Assembly (NCBI RefSeq): GCF_000214705.1
Contig: NC_015573.1
Coordinates: forward strand, 1,822,911 to 1,886,910
From: Desulfofundulus kuznetsovii DSM 6115
GTDB taxonomy: Bacteria > Bacillota > Desulfotomaculia > Desulfotomaculales > Desulfovirgulaceae
DNA length: 64,000 nt
Direction: 5' to 3'
Every line of letters starts with the position of its first letter. Within the stretch, counting starts at the first letter, position 1. Made by a program: the position numbers and the translations under genes. Positions 44,415 through 53,289 of the stretch are shown piece after piece. The notes under the pieces were generated by a model that did no database searches, was not told where the DNA came from, and worked only from the letters and a program-made list of their open reading frames with translations.

Positions 44415-44870
44415 TTACATCGGAGGAATGGTTCCTCCCGGAGGCGGCGGTGGAGGAGACATGGCCACCTGGTTGCGGTTGTGTTCCCGCTTAAACATGG
44501 ATTGTATCTGGGAAACCAGCTGGGGAGCCAGGTCGATAAGGCGGTCAATTACAGCATTGCCATCCACAGGCAAAAGGCGGACCTGTCCCTGTCCCACCAC
44601 CAAAAATCCCACCGGCTGGACCGATACCCCTGCCCCGCTGCCTCCACCGAAAAACGGGAGTTGCTCCCCGTCGTGGGTCTGCCGGCCCTGGGCTTCCAGT
44701 TCCCCGCCGCCGGCGCCAAATCCACAGGCCACCCGGGAGACGGGTATGACTACCGTTCCATCGGCTGTTTCCACGGGGTCGCCCACCACCACGTTCACAT
44801 TAACCATTTCCTTGATGCTTTCCATGGCCGTTTTCATTAAACCTTCAATTGGATGTTCCGGCACCTGCAT
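44415..44870 (-). CDS. gerW: GerW (YtfJ) family spore protein
   Basis: 151 residues. It begins MQVPEHPIEGLMKTAMESIK, then VVIPVSRVACGFGAGGGEL and GGGSGAGVSVQPVGFLVV, the glycine-rich core typical of YtfJ/GerW. A poly-Pro tail (SPPPPPPGGTIPPM) ends it. In Bacillus it is needed for response to some germinants. It is coupled to the DUF2953 gene upstream, as in the ytfI-ytfJ pair. Confidence 0.92.
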   Translation of the reverse strand: MQVPEHPIEGLMKTAMESIKEMVNVNVVVGDPVETADGTVVIPVSRVACGFGAGGGELEAQGRQTHDGEQLPFFGGGSGAGVSVQPVGFLVVGQGQVRLLPVDGNAVIDRLIDLAPQLVSQIQSMFKREHNRNQVAMSPPPPPPGGTIPPM

Positions 44871-44871
44871 C

Positions 44872-45543
44872 TCACCCCTTGAGGAGTCTAGTAAAAGGCA
44901 AGGCCTTTCTTAAACCATCGCGGATGAACACGAAAGCCAGCTTCACTGCCGTAACCATAATATGGCCCAGCCGAACGGTAAATATGCAGTGAATCAAAAG
45001 CCCGAAGGATGAGCCGGTGAAGTGAGGAACCACGGCTACTTCGGGCAGGACGGATTTTTTGCTGACCAGCCGGTAAAGGGCCGTCAAAACCGCTCCTTTA
45101 ATGGACCACAGCCCTCCCACGGCCATGCCGGTATGTGCGGCGTCGGGCAGGCCGACGAGGGTTCGCCATTCAAACCGGCGGAGTTCGGTGCGGTGCAGAA
45201 GAAACTCCAGGGCAGGCCATACCCTTTGCCCCAAATGGACATAGCTCATCAGGCGGCGGAACAACTTTAGAGTTCCACCGGCAGACTTTTTTTTCTCTTT
45301 TTCCGGCAAAACACCCCGTGGTTCCTTCATTACCGCCTTTGAGCCGGGGGCCGGTTTTGGCAGGCGCTCCCTGGGTATAAGCTGGTATTTAATATCGAAC
45401 CAGGTGCTGACCACCAGGTACAGGCAATGGTCCTGTCCCCGGCGACGGTAATATAACTCCAGGTTCAGGGGTACCACGACGAGAACGCAAAACAGGAAAA
45501 AGAGGATTAAAATCAGCCACCACAACCACACACCAAACACCAC
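44872..45543 (-). CDS. DUF2953 membrane protein (YtfI-like)
   Basis: 223 residues starting at GTG 45543. One strong N-terminal membrane helix (about 5-28), a charged middle, and weaker hydrophobic stretches near the C-terminus. The regions RFEWRTLVGLPDAAHTGMAV and AVVPHFTGSSFGLLIHCIFTV are typical of DUF2953. It stands directly before gerW, matching ytfI-ytfJ in Bacillus. Role unknown, probably sporulation-linked. Confidence 0.85.
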   Translation of the reverse strand: MVFGVWLWWLILILFFLFCVLVVVPLNLELYYRRRGQDHCLYLVVSTWFDIKYQLIPRERLPKPAPGSKAVMKEPRGVLPEKEKKKSAGGTLKLFRRLMSYVHLGQRVWPALEFLLHRTELRRFEWRTLVGLPDAAHTGMAVGGLWSIKGAVLTALYRLVSKKSVLPEVAVVPHFTGSSFGLLIHCIFTVRLGHIMVTAVKLAFVFIRDGLRKALPFTRLLKG

Positions 45544-45567
45544 CGGTCATATTTTCCCGCCGGCCTT

Positions 45568-45652
45568 CAAATGTATGCGAAGGAGTTGACGAGGATGCGG
45601 CGCTGTCCGGAGCGAAGCACTGGAGTGAGCAGGGACAGCGCAGCATCCAACA
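45568..45652. repeat. family-2 element F3
   Basis: Inner pair GATGCGGCGCTGTCC / GGACAGCGCAGCATC around the shared core (here reversed: CGAAGCACTGGAGTGAGC). The outer TAAATGTTCAGT ends have decayed. It lies in the short gap between the DUF2953 and lipoprotein genes. Confidence 0.6.
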
Positions 45653-45654
45653 CA

Positions 45655-45705
45655 AAGGAAAATGGCCGGGAAGTTAAACATAAACTCTCCGGCCACTGGC
45701 GGACT
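45655..45705 (-). terminator. terminator of the CCA-enzyme / trpS / lipoprotein unit
   Basis: Minus strand TGGCCGG-AGAGTTTATGTTTAACTTC-CCGGCCA followed by TTTTCCTTTG. Confidence 0.65.
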
Positions 45706-45720
45706 TCTACTCCAGGATGA

Positions 45721-46569
45721 TTATTTGAGGGTTACCGGTACCCGGGCAAGGCTTTGCTCTTTGCCCCGGACAGGAGCTACTATTTCCACAAATCCCTTCT
45801 TTGGGGAAGCAGGGGGCCCGTAACTAAGGGAAGTTTCGAAATCGGTGAAACTATCCCGTCCGACGGCAATGGTTTTTTCCGATAGAACCATGCCCCCTTC
45901 ATCAACCAGACGAACCCGCACCTCCCCGGCAGAATGTCTGGCCCGGCCCACTACCTTCACCGGGCTGGTGATTTCCCGGCCCGGGGCGGGTTCATCTATG
46001 CTTGCTTCCCCCTCTACCCGGGGAGTCATTTCCGGGTAGCCGGCTGGAGCAGGTTTTGCGGCTGGCTGCGGCCCGGCAACCGGCATTTGGCCAGGTTCGC
46101 GACCCTTCTCCCGGGTAAATTGAAAAGCCACGCCACTTACCGGCCGGTCCAACCGGCCCACCCGCACAACAGTAAAAACGGGAGCGTTGGAGGCCGTTTG
46201 CCCCGGGTCGTACCTGGTGTATCTGGCCTTTACATCCAGCCAGCTGAAGTCCGCCCTGGGATTGCGCTGGCGGATTTCAGTGACTTCCGCCCTGTACTCC
46301 CTGTTACGGGGACTCATGCTGAACAGCAGGTAAAGGTCATTTCCCGCCCGTACCCAGGTGCTGGCATCGGTGTTTTCCAGGGCTTTAGCCACATCCTTGA
46401 CTGCGTCCGGTGCCTTGGCCAGGTCCGTCTGCTCAAAGGAAACCCGGGTGGTTTCGGGAATAACCACGGTCCGGGGTTGAGCCGGCGGGGCCGGTTTTCT
46501 GGCAACAGTGCAGCCGGCCATGCCCCAAATCAAAAGCAGAGAGGCAATAAGCAAAAGTGACCTGCGCAA
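45721..46569 (-). CDS. lipoprotein with Gmad2 immunoglobulin-like domain
   Basis: 282 residues from TTG 46569 (AAAGGGGGAA upstream). A lipobox LIWGMAGC (about 13-20) marks it as an extracytoplasmic lipoprotein. The middle domain (about 45-150, including YLLFSMSPRNREYRAEVTEI) is not recognised. A Pro/Ala linker leads to the C-terminal Gmad2 domain (about 195-282, IDEPAPGREITSPVKVVGRA, then VRVRLVDEGGMVLSEKT). Gmad2 domains occur in germination-associated lipoproteins. It follows trpS by 54 bases. Confidence 0.82.
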   Translation of the reverse strand: MRRSLLLIASLLLIWGMAGCTVARKPAPPAQPRTVVIPETTRVSFEQTDLAKAPDAVKDVAKALENTDASTWVRAGNDLYLLFSMSPRNREYRAEVTEIRQRNPRADFSWLDVKARYTRYDPGQTASNAPVFTVVRVGRLDRPVSGVAFQFTREKGREPGQMPVAGPQPAAKPAPAGYPEMTPRVEGEASIDEPAPGREITSPVKVVGRARHSAGEVRVRLVDEGGMVLSEKTIAVGRDSFTDFETSLSYGPPASPKKGFVEIVAPVRGKEQSLARVPVTLK

Positions 46570-46623
46570 ATGAAATTCCCCCTTTCGGCAACATTGTTTA
46601 CCGGAAAGGGGGAAATCATGCAT

Positions 46624-47607
46624 CTAGATTTGCATGGCCTCCCGCACCATGGTCATGGTTTTTGCCGCTTCCGCCCGGGCCCGGCGGGCGCCTTCGGCGA
46701 GCACTTCTTCGATATAACCGGGACGGCTGGTTATCTGGCGCCGCCGCTCCCGCAGAGGAGCCAGCACGGCCTCCAGGGATTCAGCCAGCAACTTCTTGCA
46801 GGCTACACACCCCACCCGGCCTGCCCGGCAGTCCTCCTCGATTTCGGCCAGCCGGTGGCCGGTATAGATGCCGTGGTACTTGTGCACCACGCAAACCTCC
46901 GGGTGACCGGGATCGGTTTTACGGATACGGGCCGGGTCGGTTATCATGGCGTTTACCCGCCCCCTGATTTCATCCCGCTCAGCCATCAAACCTATGTCGT
47001 TGGCGTAGCTTTTGCTCATCTTGCGGCCGTCTACACCGGGAAGAACGGAAACGCGGGACAGCTTGGCCTGTGGTTCCGGGAAAATGGGACGGTAGAGGTG
47101 GTTAAACCGCCGGGCCAGTTCCCGGCATAGTTCCAGGTGGGGGAGCTGGTCCTCGCCCACGGGTACGGCGTCGGCCCGGTAAAGCAAAATATCCGCAGCC
47201 TGCAACACCGGGTAACCCAGGAAACCGTAGGTCATAATATCCCTACCCTGTTGTTTGAACTGCTGTACCTGATCCTTGTATGTGGGCACCCTTTCCAGCC
47301 AGCCCAGAGGAATAATCATGGAAAAGAGCAGGTGTAATTCTGCCGTCTCTGGTACATCCGACTGGACGAAGATCACGCTTTTCTCCGGATCAAGACCCAC
47401 AGTCAGCCAGTCGGCAATCATTTCCCGGACATTGTCTTTGATTCCGGCAGTATGTTCAAAAGCCGTAGTCAGGGCGTGCCAGTCGGCGGCAAAAAAGAAG
47501 CACTGGTTGTCCTTTTGCAGTTCAATCCAGTTCTCCAGCACGCTCAGGTGGCCGATGTGCAACCGGCCGGTGGGACGCATGCCGCTTAGAATTCTTTGTG
47601 CAGGCAT
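46624..47607 (-). CDS. trpS: tryptophanyl-tRNA synthetase
   Basis: 327 residues. Class I signatures: GRLHIGHLSVLENWIEL (HIGH at 16-19) and GRKMSKSYANDIGL (KMSKS, about 193). It charges tRNA-Trp. ATG 47607 follows GAAAGGAGAT. It is the third gene of a unit with the CCA enzyme and a site-2 protease; no T-box leader is present. Confidence 0.96.
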   Translation of the reverse strand: MPAQRILSGMRPTGRLHIGHLSVLENWIELQKDNQCFFFAADWHALTTAFEHTAGIKDNVREMIADWLTVGLDPEKSVIFVQSDVPETAELHLLFSMIIPLGWLERVPTYKDQVQQFKQQGRDIMTYGFLGYPVLQAADILLYRADAVPVGEDQLPHLELCRELARRFNHLYRPIFPEPQAKLSRVSVLPGVDGRKMSKSYANDIGLMAERDEIRGRVNAMITDPARIRKTDPGHPEVCVVHKYHGIYTGHRLAEIEEDCRAGRVGCVACKKLLAESLEAVLAPLRERRRQITSRPGYIEEVLAEGARRARAEAAKTMTMVREAMQI

Positions 47608-47641
47608 TGGTATGGTATCTCCTTTCTATGCATCCTTTGCG

Positions 47642-48271
47642 TTAAGAAACCAGGAAGGCAATGGCTTTCGCCAGACCAATAAGGACATTGTACAGGGGAA
47701 TAATGATCCACCTGAGCACCTTCCCGATAATACCGGTAAATAATAACAGCAAAAGGATAATTGTGCCATAGCTTTCCAGCATATAAAGCCACTGTTGCCG
47801 GCCAGGCAAGAGCCCGGCCAGTATTTTCGAACCGTCCAGCGGGGGAATCGGTAGAAGGTTAAAGACTGCCAGGATGACATTGATGTGTATAATTTTTAAA
47901 ACAATCTCCTGGCCATAGGGCAGCTTCCACGCCCCCAGGCCCAGGGCCACCGCCCCGGCTACTGCCAGCAACATATTGGCAGCAGGCCCGGCCAGGGAGA
48001 CCAGCATTATGCCCTGGCGCATGTCGCTGCGGAAATTATAGGGGTTGACGGGCACCGGTTTAGCCCAGCCAAAACCAACGACAAAGAGCATGATCAAGCC
48101 GATAACATCCACGTGGGCCAGGGGGTTTAAGGTCAGCCGGCCCTGGTAGCGGGCCGTGGGATCCCCCAGGCGATCGGCTACCCAGCCGTGGGCCAGTTCG
48201 TGGAAAGTAAGCCCCAATACAATGGCCGGCAACATGATGCCCATTTCGTATAAGCTGGGGAGGTTAATCAT
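47642..48271 (-). CDS. site-2 protease family (M50) membrane metalloprotease
   Basis: 209 residues from ATG 48271 (GGGAGAGGA upstream). The zinc-site HELAHGW is in helix 2 (about 25), and NLLPIPPLDGSKILAG carries the third ligand Asp (about 140). About five membrane helices. It belongs to the small SpoIVFB/YwhC-like group lacking a PDZ domain. Substrate unknown. Its start overlaps the CCA-enzyme stop by 8 bases. Confidence 0.9.
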   Translation of the reverse strand: MINLPSLYEMGIMLPAIVLGLTFHELAHGWVADRLGDPTARYQGRLTLNPLAHVDVIGLIMLFVVGFGWAKPVPVNPYNFRSDMRQGIMLVSLAGPAANMLLAVAGAVALGLGAWKLPYGQEIVLKIIHINVILAVFNLLPIPPLDGSKILAGLLPGRQQWLYMLESYGTIILLLLLFTGIIGKVLRWIIIPLYNVLIGLAKAIAFLVS

Positions 48272-50900
48272 GGGAATCCTCTCCCTGGTGGCGGCGCAGA
48301 AATTCCTGCACAAACGCCTTTTCTTCTTCTGTGTTTTTCACCAGGCCGTCCAACCGGGCCCGCCAGACCGCATCTAATGCCTGGCGGAAAATGGGCCCTG
48401 GCCGGTAGCCCAGACTCTTAATGTAGGTGCCATCCACCGTTGGCCTGCTCTCCCTCAGGAGTAGAAGCAACTGCCGGAAGCGTTCTTTCAACCATTCCTC
48501 ATCCAGTAGGGTAAGAATGAGGGGGTGGGCTTCCGGGGGCAAAAGGAGAAGGTTCCGTGCCAGCTCACTGGCGCGCACCCCATCACGCTGGCATAACCGG
48601 GACAAGACCGGACGCCAGCTGGCCAGGGTGGCCAGAACCTTTCCGGTCTGGCGCTTGTTCAGGTGATAGCGCTCACACAAACTCCGGGCTGTTTCCGGTT
48701 CGGTCCAGTGCAGGGCGGCAATAAAATAACAAAGCCATGGTTCATTCCCCGGGGGAAAGCCCCATTCTTCCAGTAATTGCATGGCTTCACCCAGATCATG
48801 CAGTACCGGTTGTACTTCCCAGTAAGTCACGCCGGGGAAAACAAAGGGCCACATGCCCAGTTGATGCAGGCGCTCCAGCATTCTCCCGGCTTCCTTTTCC
48901 ATCAGGATGTGCTTTAATTCTTCCCACAAGCGTTCGGCAGAAACGCGGGCGAGAACTTCCCGGCGCACGGCCTCCTGCACCAGCTTTAAGGTTTGGGGCT
49001 CGATTTTGAACCTGTAGCGCTGCTCAAAGCGCACGGCCCGCAACAGCCGGATGGGGTCCTCAATAAAACTCAAGTTATATAATACCCGGATCAGCCCCTG
49101 CTGTAAATCCTGGCGCCCGCCAAAAAAGTCTATTAGATCTCCGAAGTGTTCCCCGTTTAAGTCAACGGCCATGGCGTTAATGGTAAAGTCCCGCCGGTAA
49201 AGGTCATGGCGCACGCAGGAACTTTCCACCCGGGGCAGAGCTGCCGGGTACTCGTAAAATTCCACCCGCGCCGTGGCCACATCAACCTTGAATCCATCGG
49301 AGAACAGCACTTCCGCAGTGCCAAATTTACGGTGGGCGCGTACCTGGGCACCGTAGGCCTCAGCCAGGGCTTCAGCCAGGGCTATGCCATCCCCTTCCAC
49401 CACCAGATCTATGTCGAGATTGCCCGCTTTAAGCAATATATCCCGTACCACCCCGCCGGCGGCAAAAACCCGGTAGCCAAGACGGGCGGCAATTTCCCCG
49501 GCCCGGCACATAATCTCCCATTCCCTGGGGCTCAGCACCTGGTGCATGAGCTCGGAAATATTCGCCCCGGCGGCAGGCAGGTGACCGGAGTAAATGGCCC
49601 GGTAACGGGTGGGAAAATCGCCGTGCATGGTACGCAGGACATCGGTCCGGGAAACAATACCCACCAGGCGTCCTTCCGACACCACGGGCACGCGCCCGAT
49701 ATCGTGTTCAATCATCAGTTGTTGCACTTCGGCCACGGGGACGTCGGGAGTCACCCAGACCACATTCTGGCTCATAAAACCCTTTACCGGGGCATGTCCC
49801 AAACCATGGAGGTTGGCCTTTTCCACATCCCGCCGGGATATCACACCTACCAGCCGGCCCTTTTGTACTACGGGCAGGCCCGTATGGCCGTAGCGCATCA
49901 TGATGCGACCGGCTTCCTTAATGGTGGTTTCGGGAGTAACGGTTTTAACCGGGCTGGACATGATCCCCGCTGCCGTCAGGGGAGGGCGCACCTTTTGCTG
50001 GATGATTTTCATGAGTGTCTCTGCCACCTGGTTTAGAGGTGCCCCTTTAATGGTGGCCGAGGCTGCCGCCGGGTGGCCGCCCCCTCCAAAGGGGCCCAGA
50101 ATTTCGGCCACATCCACCTGGGCCACGTTACTGCGGCCAACTATGTGTACCCGGTCCTCCATTTCCACGACAGTAAATACCGCATCCAGCCTTTCGATTT
50201 CCGAAATGGTGTGGGTGAGCAGGGCCAGGCCGACCACAAATTCTTCCACCGATGCGGTGGCCAGGAGGATCTTGACCCCGTTGACCTGGTGGCGGCGGGC
50301 AGAAAGCAGTAAAGATTTGAGCAGGGACTTTTGTTCCTCGGTCATGGGCCGGCCGAGAAATTCGGCCACCACTCCCAGGTTGGCCCCCTTTTCCAAAAGA
50401 TAGGCCACCGCCGCCACATCCCGGGGAGTAGTACTGGTAAAAACTAAAGAACCGGTATCCCCGTAAATACCCAGGGCCAGAATTGTGGCTTCCAGGGGAT
50501 TTAAGGGTATGTTTTGCTCCCGTATTTTTTCCACCAGCAGGGTGGCGGTGGCCCCCACCGTCTCCACCACTTCCACCGTACCCCGTACATCCCCTTCGGC
50601 CCAGGGATGGTGATCGTAAATATGTACTTCCACCCCGCGGCGGTTTAACACTTCCGCCAGTTTGCCCAGCCGTCTGGGGTTTTTCGTGTCCACCAGCACC
50701 ACCCGCCGCACCTTTTCCAGCTGGATGTCCCGCAGGCTGGACACGGCCAGGGCGTCCTTGTGCAAAGCCATAAATTCCTCCACGTTCCTGGAAAGCTTAC
50801 CCGGGAAGACCATCACCGCTTCGGGATAGAGTTTCTGGGCTCCCACCATGGCGGCCAGGGCGTCCAGATCCGTATTGGTGTGGGTGGTAATAATATCCAT
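48264..50900 (-). CDS. tRNA nucleotidyltransferase with N-terminal DHH and paired CBS domains
   Basis: 878 residues. Order: DHH/DHHA1 phosphoesterase-like domain (about 1-300; THTNTDLDALAAMVGAQ, YDHHPWAEGD, GGGGHPAAAS), two CBS domains (about 310-430; IMSSPVKTVTPETTIKEAGR and FMSQNVVWVTPDVPVAE), then the class II nucleotidyltransferase (about 465-878; VFAAGGVVRDILL, NLDIDLVVEGDG, RRDFTINAMAVDL). Such long forms are usually A-adding enzymes that work with a separate CC-adding enzyme, an assignment I make from architecture alone. CBS domains suggest adenylate control. Confidence 0.92.
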   Translation of the reverse strand: MDIITTHTNTDLDALAAMVGAQKLYPEAVMVFPGKLSRNVEEFMALHKDALAVSSLRDIQLEKVRRVVLVDTKNPRRLGKLAEVLNRRGVEVHIYDHHPWAEGDVRGTVEVVETVGATATLLVEKIREQNIPLNPLEATILALGIYGDTGSLVFTSTTPRDVAAVAYLLEKGANLGVVAEFLGRPMTEEQKSLLKSLLLSARRHQVNGVKILLATASVEEFVVGLALLTHTISEIERLDAVFTVVEMEDRVHIVGRSNVAQVDVAEILGPFGGGGHPAAASATIKGAPLNQVAETLMKIIQQKVRPPLTAAGIMSSPVKTVTPETTIKEAGRIMMRYGHTGLPVVQKGRLVGVISRRDVEKANLHGLGHAPVKGFMSQNVVWVTPDVPVAEVQQLMIEHDIGRVPVVSEGRLVGIVSRTDVLRTMHGDFPTRYRAIYSGHLPAAGANISELMHQVLSPREWEIMCRAGEIAARLGYRVFAAGGVVRDILLKAGNLDIDLVVEGDGIALAEALAEAYGAQVRAHRKFGTAEVLFSDGFKVDVATARVEFYEYPAALPRVESSCVRHDLYRRDFTINAMAVDLNGEHFGDLIDFFGGRQDLQQGLIRVLYNLSFIEDPIRLLRAVRFEQRYRFKIEPQTLKLVQEAVRREVLARVSAERLWEELKHILMEKEAGRMLERLHQLGMWPFVFPGVTYWEVQPVLHDLGEAMQLLEEWGFPPGNEPWLCYFIAALHWTEPETARSLCERYHLNKRQTGKVLATLASWRPVLSRLCQRDGVRASELARNLLLLPPEAHPLILTLLDEEWLKERFRQLLLLLRESRPTVDGTYIKSLGYRPGPIFRQALDAVWRARLDGLVKNTEEEKAFVQEFLRRHQGEDSHD

Positions 50901-50943
50901 GGACGGCTCCTCTCTCCTAGTCCTCGTGGTACACTATTTTTTG

Positions 50944-50953
50944 ATTATATCAT
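50944..50953 (-). promoter_or_regulatory. extended -10 promoter of the CCA-enzyme unit
   Basis: Minus strand TGATATAAT (perfect -10 with TG extension); a poor TTGGTT lies 19 bases upstream. Confidence 0.5.
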
Positions 50954-50998
50954 ATCTTCCTTCTTCGTAACCAAAAATGCTCCTTCGCAGCCCCCGCT

Positions 50999-51197
50999 GT
51001 AAATGTTCAGCGAACCAGGTTGGATGCGCCCAGCACTCACTAAAATATGACTTTGCTCCCGGTGCTCCAGGTTTAACTGACACATCCTGTTTTGGGAAGA
51101 ACCAGTTACCCGGTAAGTGCTGGGCCCTCGCTCACTCCAGTGTTTCGGTGTAAGATGTGCGCCGCATCCTCGTCATTACGGTTTTGTTAAACATTCA
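50999..51197. repeat. family-2 element F4 carrying nested family-3 element
   Basis: Left end TAAATGTTCAGC (51000-51011), right end GGTTTTGTTAAACATTCA, with shared core CGCTCACTCCAGTGTTTCGG. CCGCT occurs just outside both ends, a possible decayed target repeat. A 96-bp family-3 element (51029-51124) interrupts it. No gene lies in 50901-51295. Confidence 0.65.
51029..51124. repeat. family-3 small inverted-repeat element G2
   Basis: 96 bp, ends CCCAGCACTCAC (51029-51040) / GTAAGTGCTGGG (51113-51124, one mismatch). Same ends as G1 at 39.5 kb but a different interior. Confidence 0.7.
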
Positions 51198-51250
51198 CTC
51201 CGCTTTTACCAGCTTTGAACCTTTTACTCCGTCTTTTCGTCTTGCGTCGA

Positions 51251-51281
51251 ATATAAAAAGCACCCCTCCTTTAGGGGTGCC
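51251..51281 (-). terminator. lysA terminator
   Basis: Minus strand GCACCCCT-AAAGG-AGGGGTGC followed by TTTTTATATT. Confidence 0.8.
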
Positions 51282-51295
51282 GACGGACGAAAGGT

Positions 51296-52639
51296 TCAGC
51301 GTGCGGAAGCCACATTTAGCCGCCGGCTCTTGCGCAACCTTTCCGGGATCACGTCATTGCGCAAAAGATCAGCATAGGTCTCCCGCTCCACAATGATATC
51401 GGCACGGCCGTCTTTAACCAGCACCATGGCCGGCCGGGGCAGGCGGTTGTAATTCATGGACATGGAATAGTTGTAAGCGCCGGTGCAGCTGACTGCCAGA
51501 ATATCTCCCGGTTGGACCCTGGGCAGGGCGATATCCCAGATGAGCATATCCCCGGATTCACAGCACTTGCCGGCGATGGAGACCACTTCCTCCGCCGGTG
51601 CAGCGGCCTTATTGGCCACGCAGGCTTCGTAACGGGACTGGTAAAGGGCCGGGCGGGGGTTATCACCCATGCCGCCGTCTACGGCCACGTACTTGCGCAC
51701 CCCGGGAATGTCCTTTACGGCCCCGACGGTGTAAAGGGTGGTACCCGCCGGACCGCTGATGGAACGCCCGGGTTCCACAATAACCCTGGGCACGGGCAGG
51801 CCGTGCGCCATGGCCTTTTCCCGTACGGCCCGCATAACTACATCGGCATATTCGGCCACCGGGCGGGGTTGATCCCCTTCGGCGTAGTAGATGCCCAGCC
51901 CGCCTCCCAGATCAAGTTCGGACGGTGCCCAACCGGTCTCCCTGGCTACGCGGGCGGCAAAATCCATCATTACTCCGGCAGCGTGGGCGTAAGAATCCAG
52001 CTCGAAAATCTGGGAACCGATATGACAGTGCAAACCGTGAAGGATAATATGATCCATCTCCAGAGCCCGTTTTACCCCGGCCAGGGCCTGGCCGTTTTCA
52101 ATAACCAGACCGAATTTGCTGTCAATCTGACCGGTTTTAATGTACTCATGGGTGTGGGCCTCAATGCCGGGGGTTAGGCGCAAGATAACGTCCGCCCTGG
52201 TATGCATCTCACCGGCCAGCTGGTTGAGCATTTCCAGTTCGTAGAGATTATCCACCATGAAGCGCCCCACCCGGGCTTCCAGGGCCAGGCGCAGTTCTTC
52301 CCGGGACTTGTTGTTCCCGTGGAAATAAACCCGGGACATGGGGAATTTGGCCCGCAGGGCAGTATATAGTTCGCCGCCGGAAACCACATCCATCCCCAGC
52401 CCTTCTTCCTCCACCAGGCGGCAGATGGCCAGGGTGAGCAATGTCTTGGCTGCATATATGACCTCGGCACCGTACTTTTCAGTGAAGGCCCGGTAGTACT
52501 CCCGGCAATTCTGCCGGAAAAGCACTTCATCCACCACATAAAGGGGGGTGCCGAAGGTAGAAGCAAGCTCTACAGTATCGCAGCCACCAATTTCCAGGTG
52601 ACCCCGGCAGTTAATGGTCATGGTACCGTGCAACTTCAT
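51296..52639 (-). CDS. lysA: diaminopimelate decarboxylase
   Basis: 447 residues from ATG 52639 (GGGAGG upstream). PLP enzyme that makes lysine from meso-DAP. The PLP lysine is in EVIYAAKTLLTLAICRL (about 60); HCHIGSQIFELDSYAHA, LDLGGGLGIYYAEGD, VEPGRSISGPAGTTLY and CCESGDMLIWD with the catalytic Cys are present. Long upstream frames run through the leader and a repeat element and are not coding. It is controlled by a lysine riboswitch and appears monocistronic. Confidence 0.96.
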   Translation of the reverse strand: MKLHGTMTINCRGHLEIGGCDTVELASTFGTPLYVVDEVLFRQNCREYYRAFTEKYGAEVIYAAKTLLTLAICRLVEEEGLGMDVVSGGELYTALRAKFPMSRVYFHGNNKSREELRLALEARVGRFMVDNLYELEMLNQLAGEMHTRADVILRLTPGIEAHTHEYIKTGQIDSKFGLVIENGQALAGVKRALEMDHIILHGLHCHIGSQIFELDSYAHAAGVMMDFAARVARETGWAPSELDLGGGLGIYYAEGDQPRPVAEYADVVMRAVREKAMAHGLPVPRVIVEPGRSISGPAGTTLYTVGAVKDIPGVRKYVAVDGGMGDNPRPALYQSRYEACVANKAAAPAEEVVSIAGKCCESGDMLIWDIALPRVQPGDILAVSCTGAYNYSMSMNYNRLPRPAMVLVKDGRADIIVERETYADLLRNDVIPERLRKSRRLNVASAR

Positions 52640-52699
52640 TTCAAAACCTCCCGCGGATATAATGCGCCCGGAAAAAGGCCATCGGTACCGGCGGTATAA

Positions 52700-52735
52700 A
52701 ATAAGACGGCTCCCCAGGTAAGGGGCCGTCTTACA
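52700..52735 (-). terminator. expression-platform terminator of the lysine riboswitch
   Basis: Minus strand AAGACGGCCCC-TTACCT-GGGGAGCCGTCTT followed by ATTTTATA, between the L-box and the lysA start. Confidence 0.85.
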
Positions 52736-52750
52736 CACATGGAAAAGAAA

Positions 52751-52965
52751 TCCCCTCCCCTGGTGAGATAGCGCTCCACCCGGCAACAGGGCAACCACCG
52801 GGTGACAGTCCGGCACCTGTTCGATGACGGCCCAGCCCAGCCGTTCCGGGCAACAGCTGAACTTCGGCGGGCAACCCTTTTCCCCGGCTTCTGCGGAACC
52901 CGGATCCTCCACCGGGGTACTCTTGTTGTCCGCAACCTCTACCCCACCTCCAAAGGGAGATGAGG
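52751..52965 (-). ncRNA. lysine riboswitch (L-box)
   Basis: The lysA leader has L-box signatures in order: GTAGAGGTTGCGG, AAGAGTA, GGGGAAAAGGG, CCGCCGAAG, GGCTGGGCTGGGCCGTC and GACTGTCACC, closed by CTCCC...GGTG / CACC...GGGAG. With lysine bound, the downstream terminator is expected to form and lysA is switched off. End positions are approximate. Confidence 0.9.
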
Positions 52966-52988
52966 CATAATGTATACAATTTTGTCCC

Positions 52989-53017
52989 ATTGTAACATGG
53001 GTGCCTGGTGCTGTCAA
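52989..53017 (-). promoter_or_regulatory. lysA promoter
   Basis: Minus strand perfect TTGACA (53012-53017), 17 bases, TACAAT (52989-52994). The target duplication of element D begins 3 bp upstream of the -35 box. Confidence 0.8.
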
Positions 53018-53029
53018 CAACAACTTTCT

Positions 53030-53289
53030 CTGAGTTATCCCCACTTTCCAACTACCCTGTTTTGGCTCCCGCTCGCTCCAGTGAGCCTCGCGGGCCAAAC
53101 TAGTGCTCGGCTCAAAGCTCCGGCAGGCTTCCCGGCAAATTCGGCATCCTGCCTCAGTTGCCGGCCTCGGGCATCCATGCCCTCGGGCCTGCCTTCGCTT
53201 TTCGCCTCGCTAAGTTTGGCTAGCCGCTCGGCTCAAGTCGCTCGCTACCGAGCCAAAACAGGGGCTTTAAAAAACTGGGGATACTTCAG
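53030..53289 (+). repeat. family-1 inverted-repeat element, copy D, next to the lysA promoter
   Basis: 260-bp intact element with a perfect 9-bp target duplication CAACTTTCT (53021-53029 and 53290-53298). Outer ends CTGAGTTATCCCCA / TGGGGATACTTCAG, inner CCTGTTTTGGCTC / GAGCCAAAACAGG. It serves as the best reference copy. Confidence 0.93.

Noticed and set aside
46570-47700. T-box expected in front of trpS
   Set aside because: trpS starts 34 bases after the site-2 protease gene; there is no room for a T-box and none of its conserved blocks is seen.
52640-53098. Long N-terminal extension of lysA
   Set aside because: It would translate the lysine riboswitch, its terminator and part of a repeat element; the ATG at 52639 gives the normal protein.
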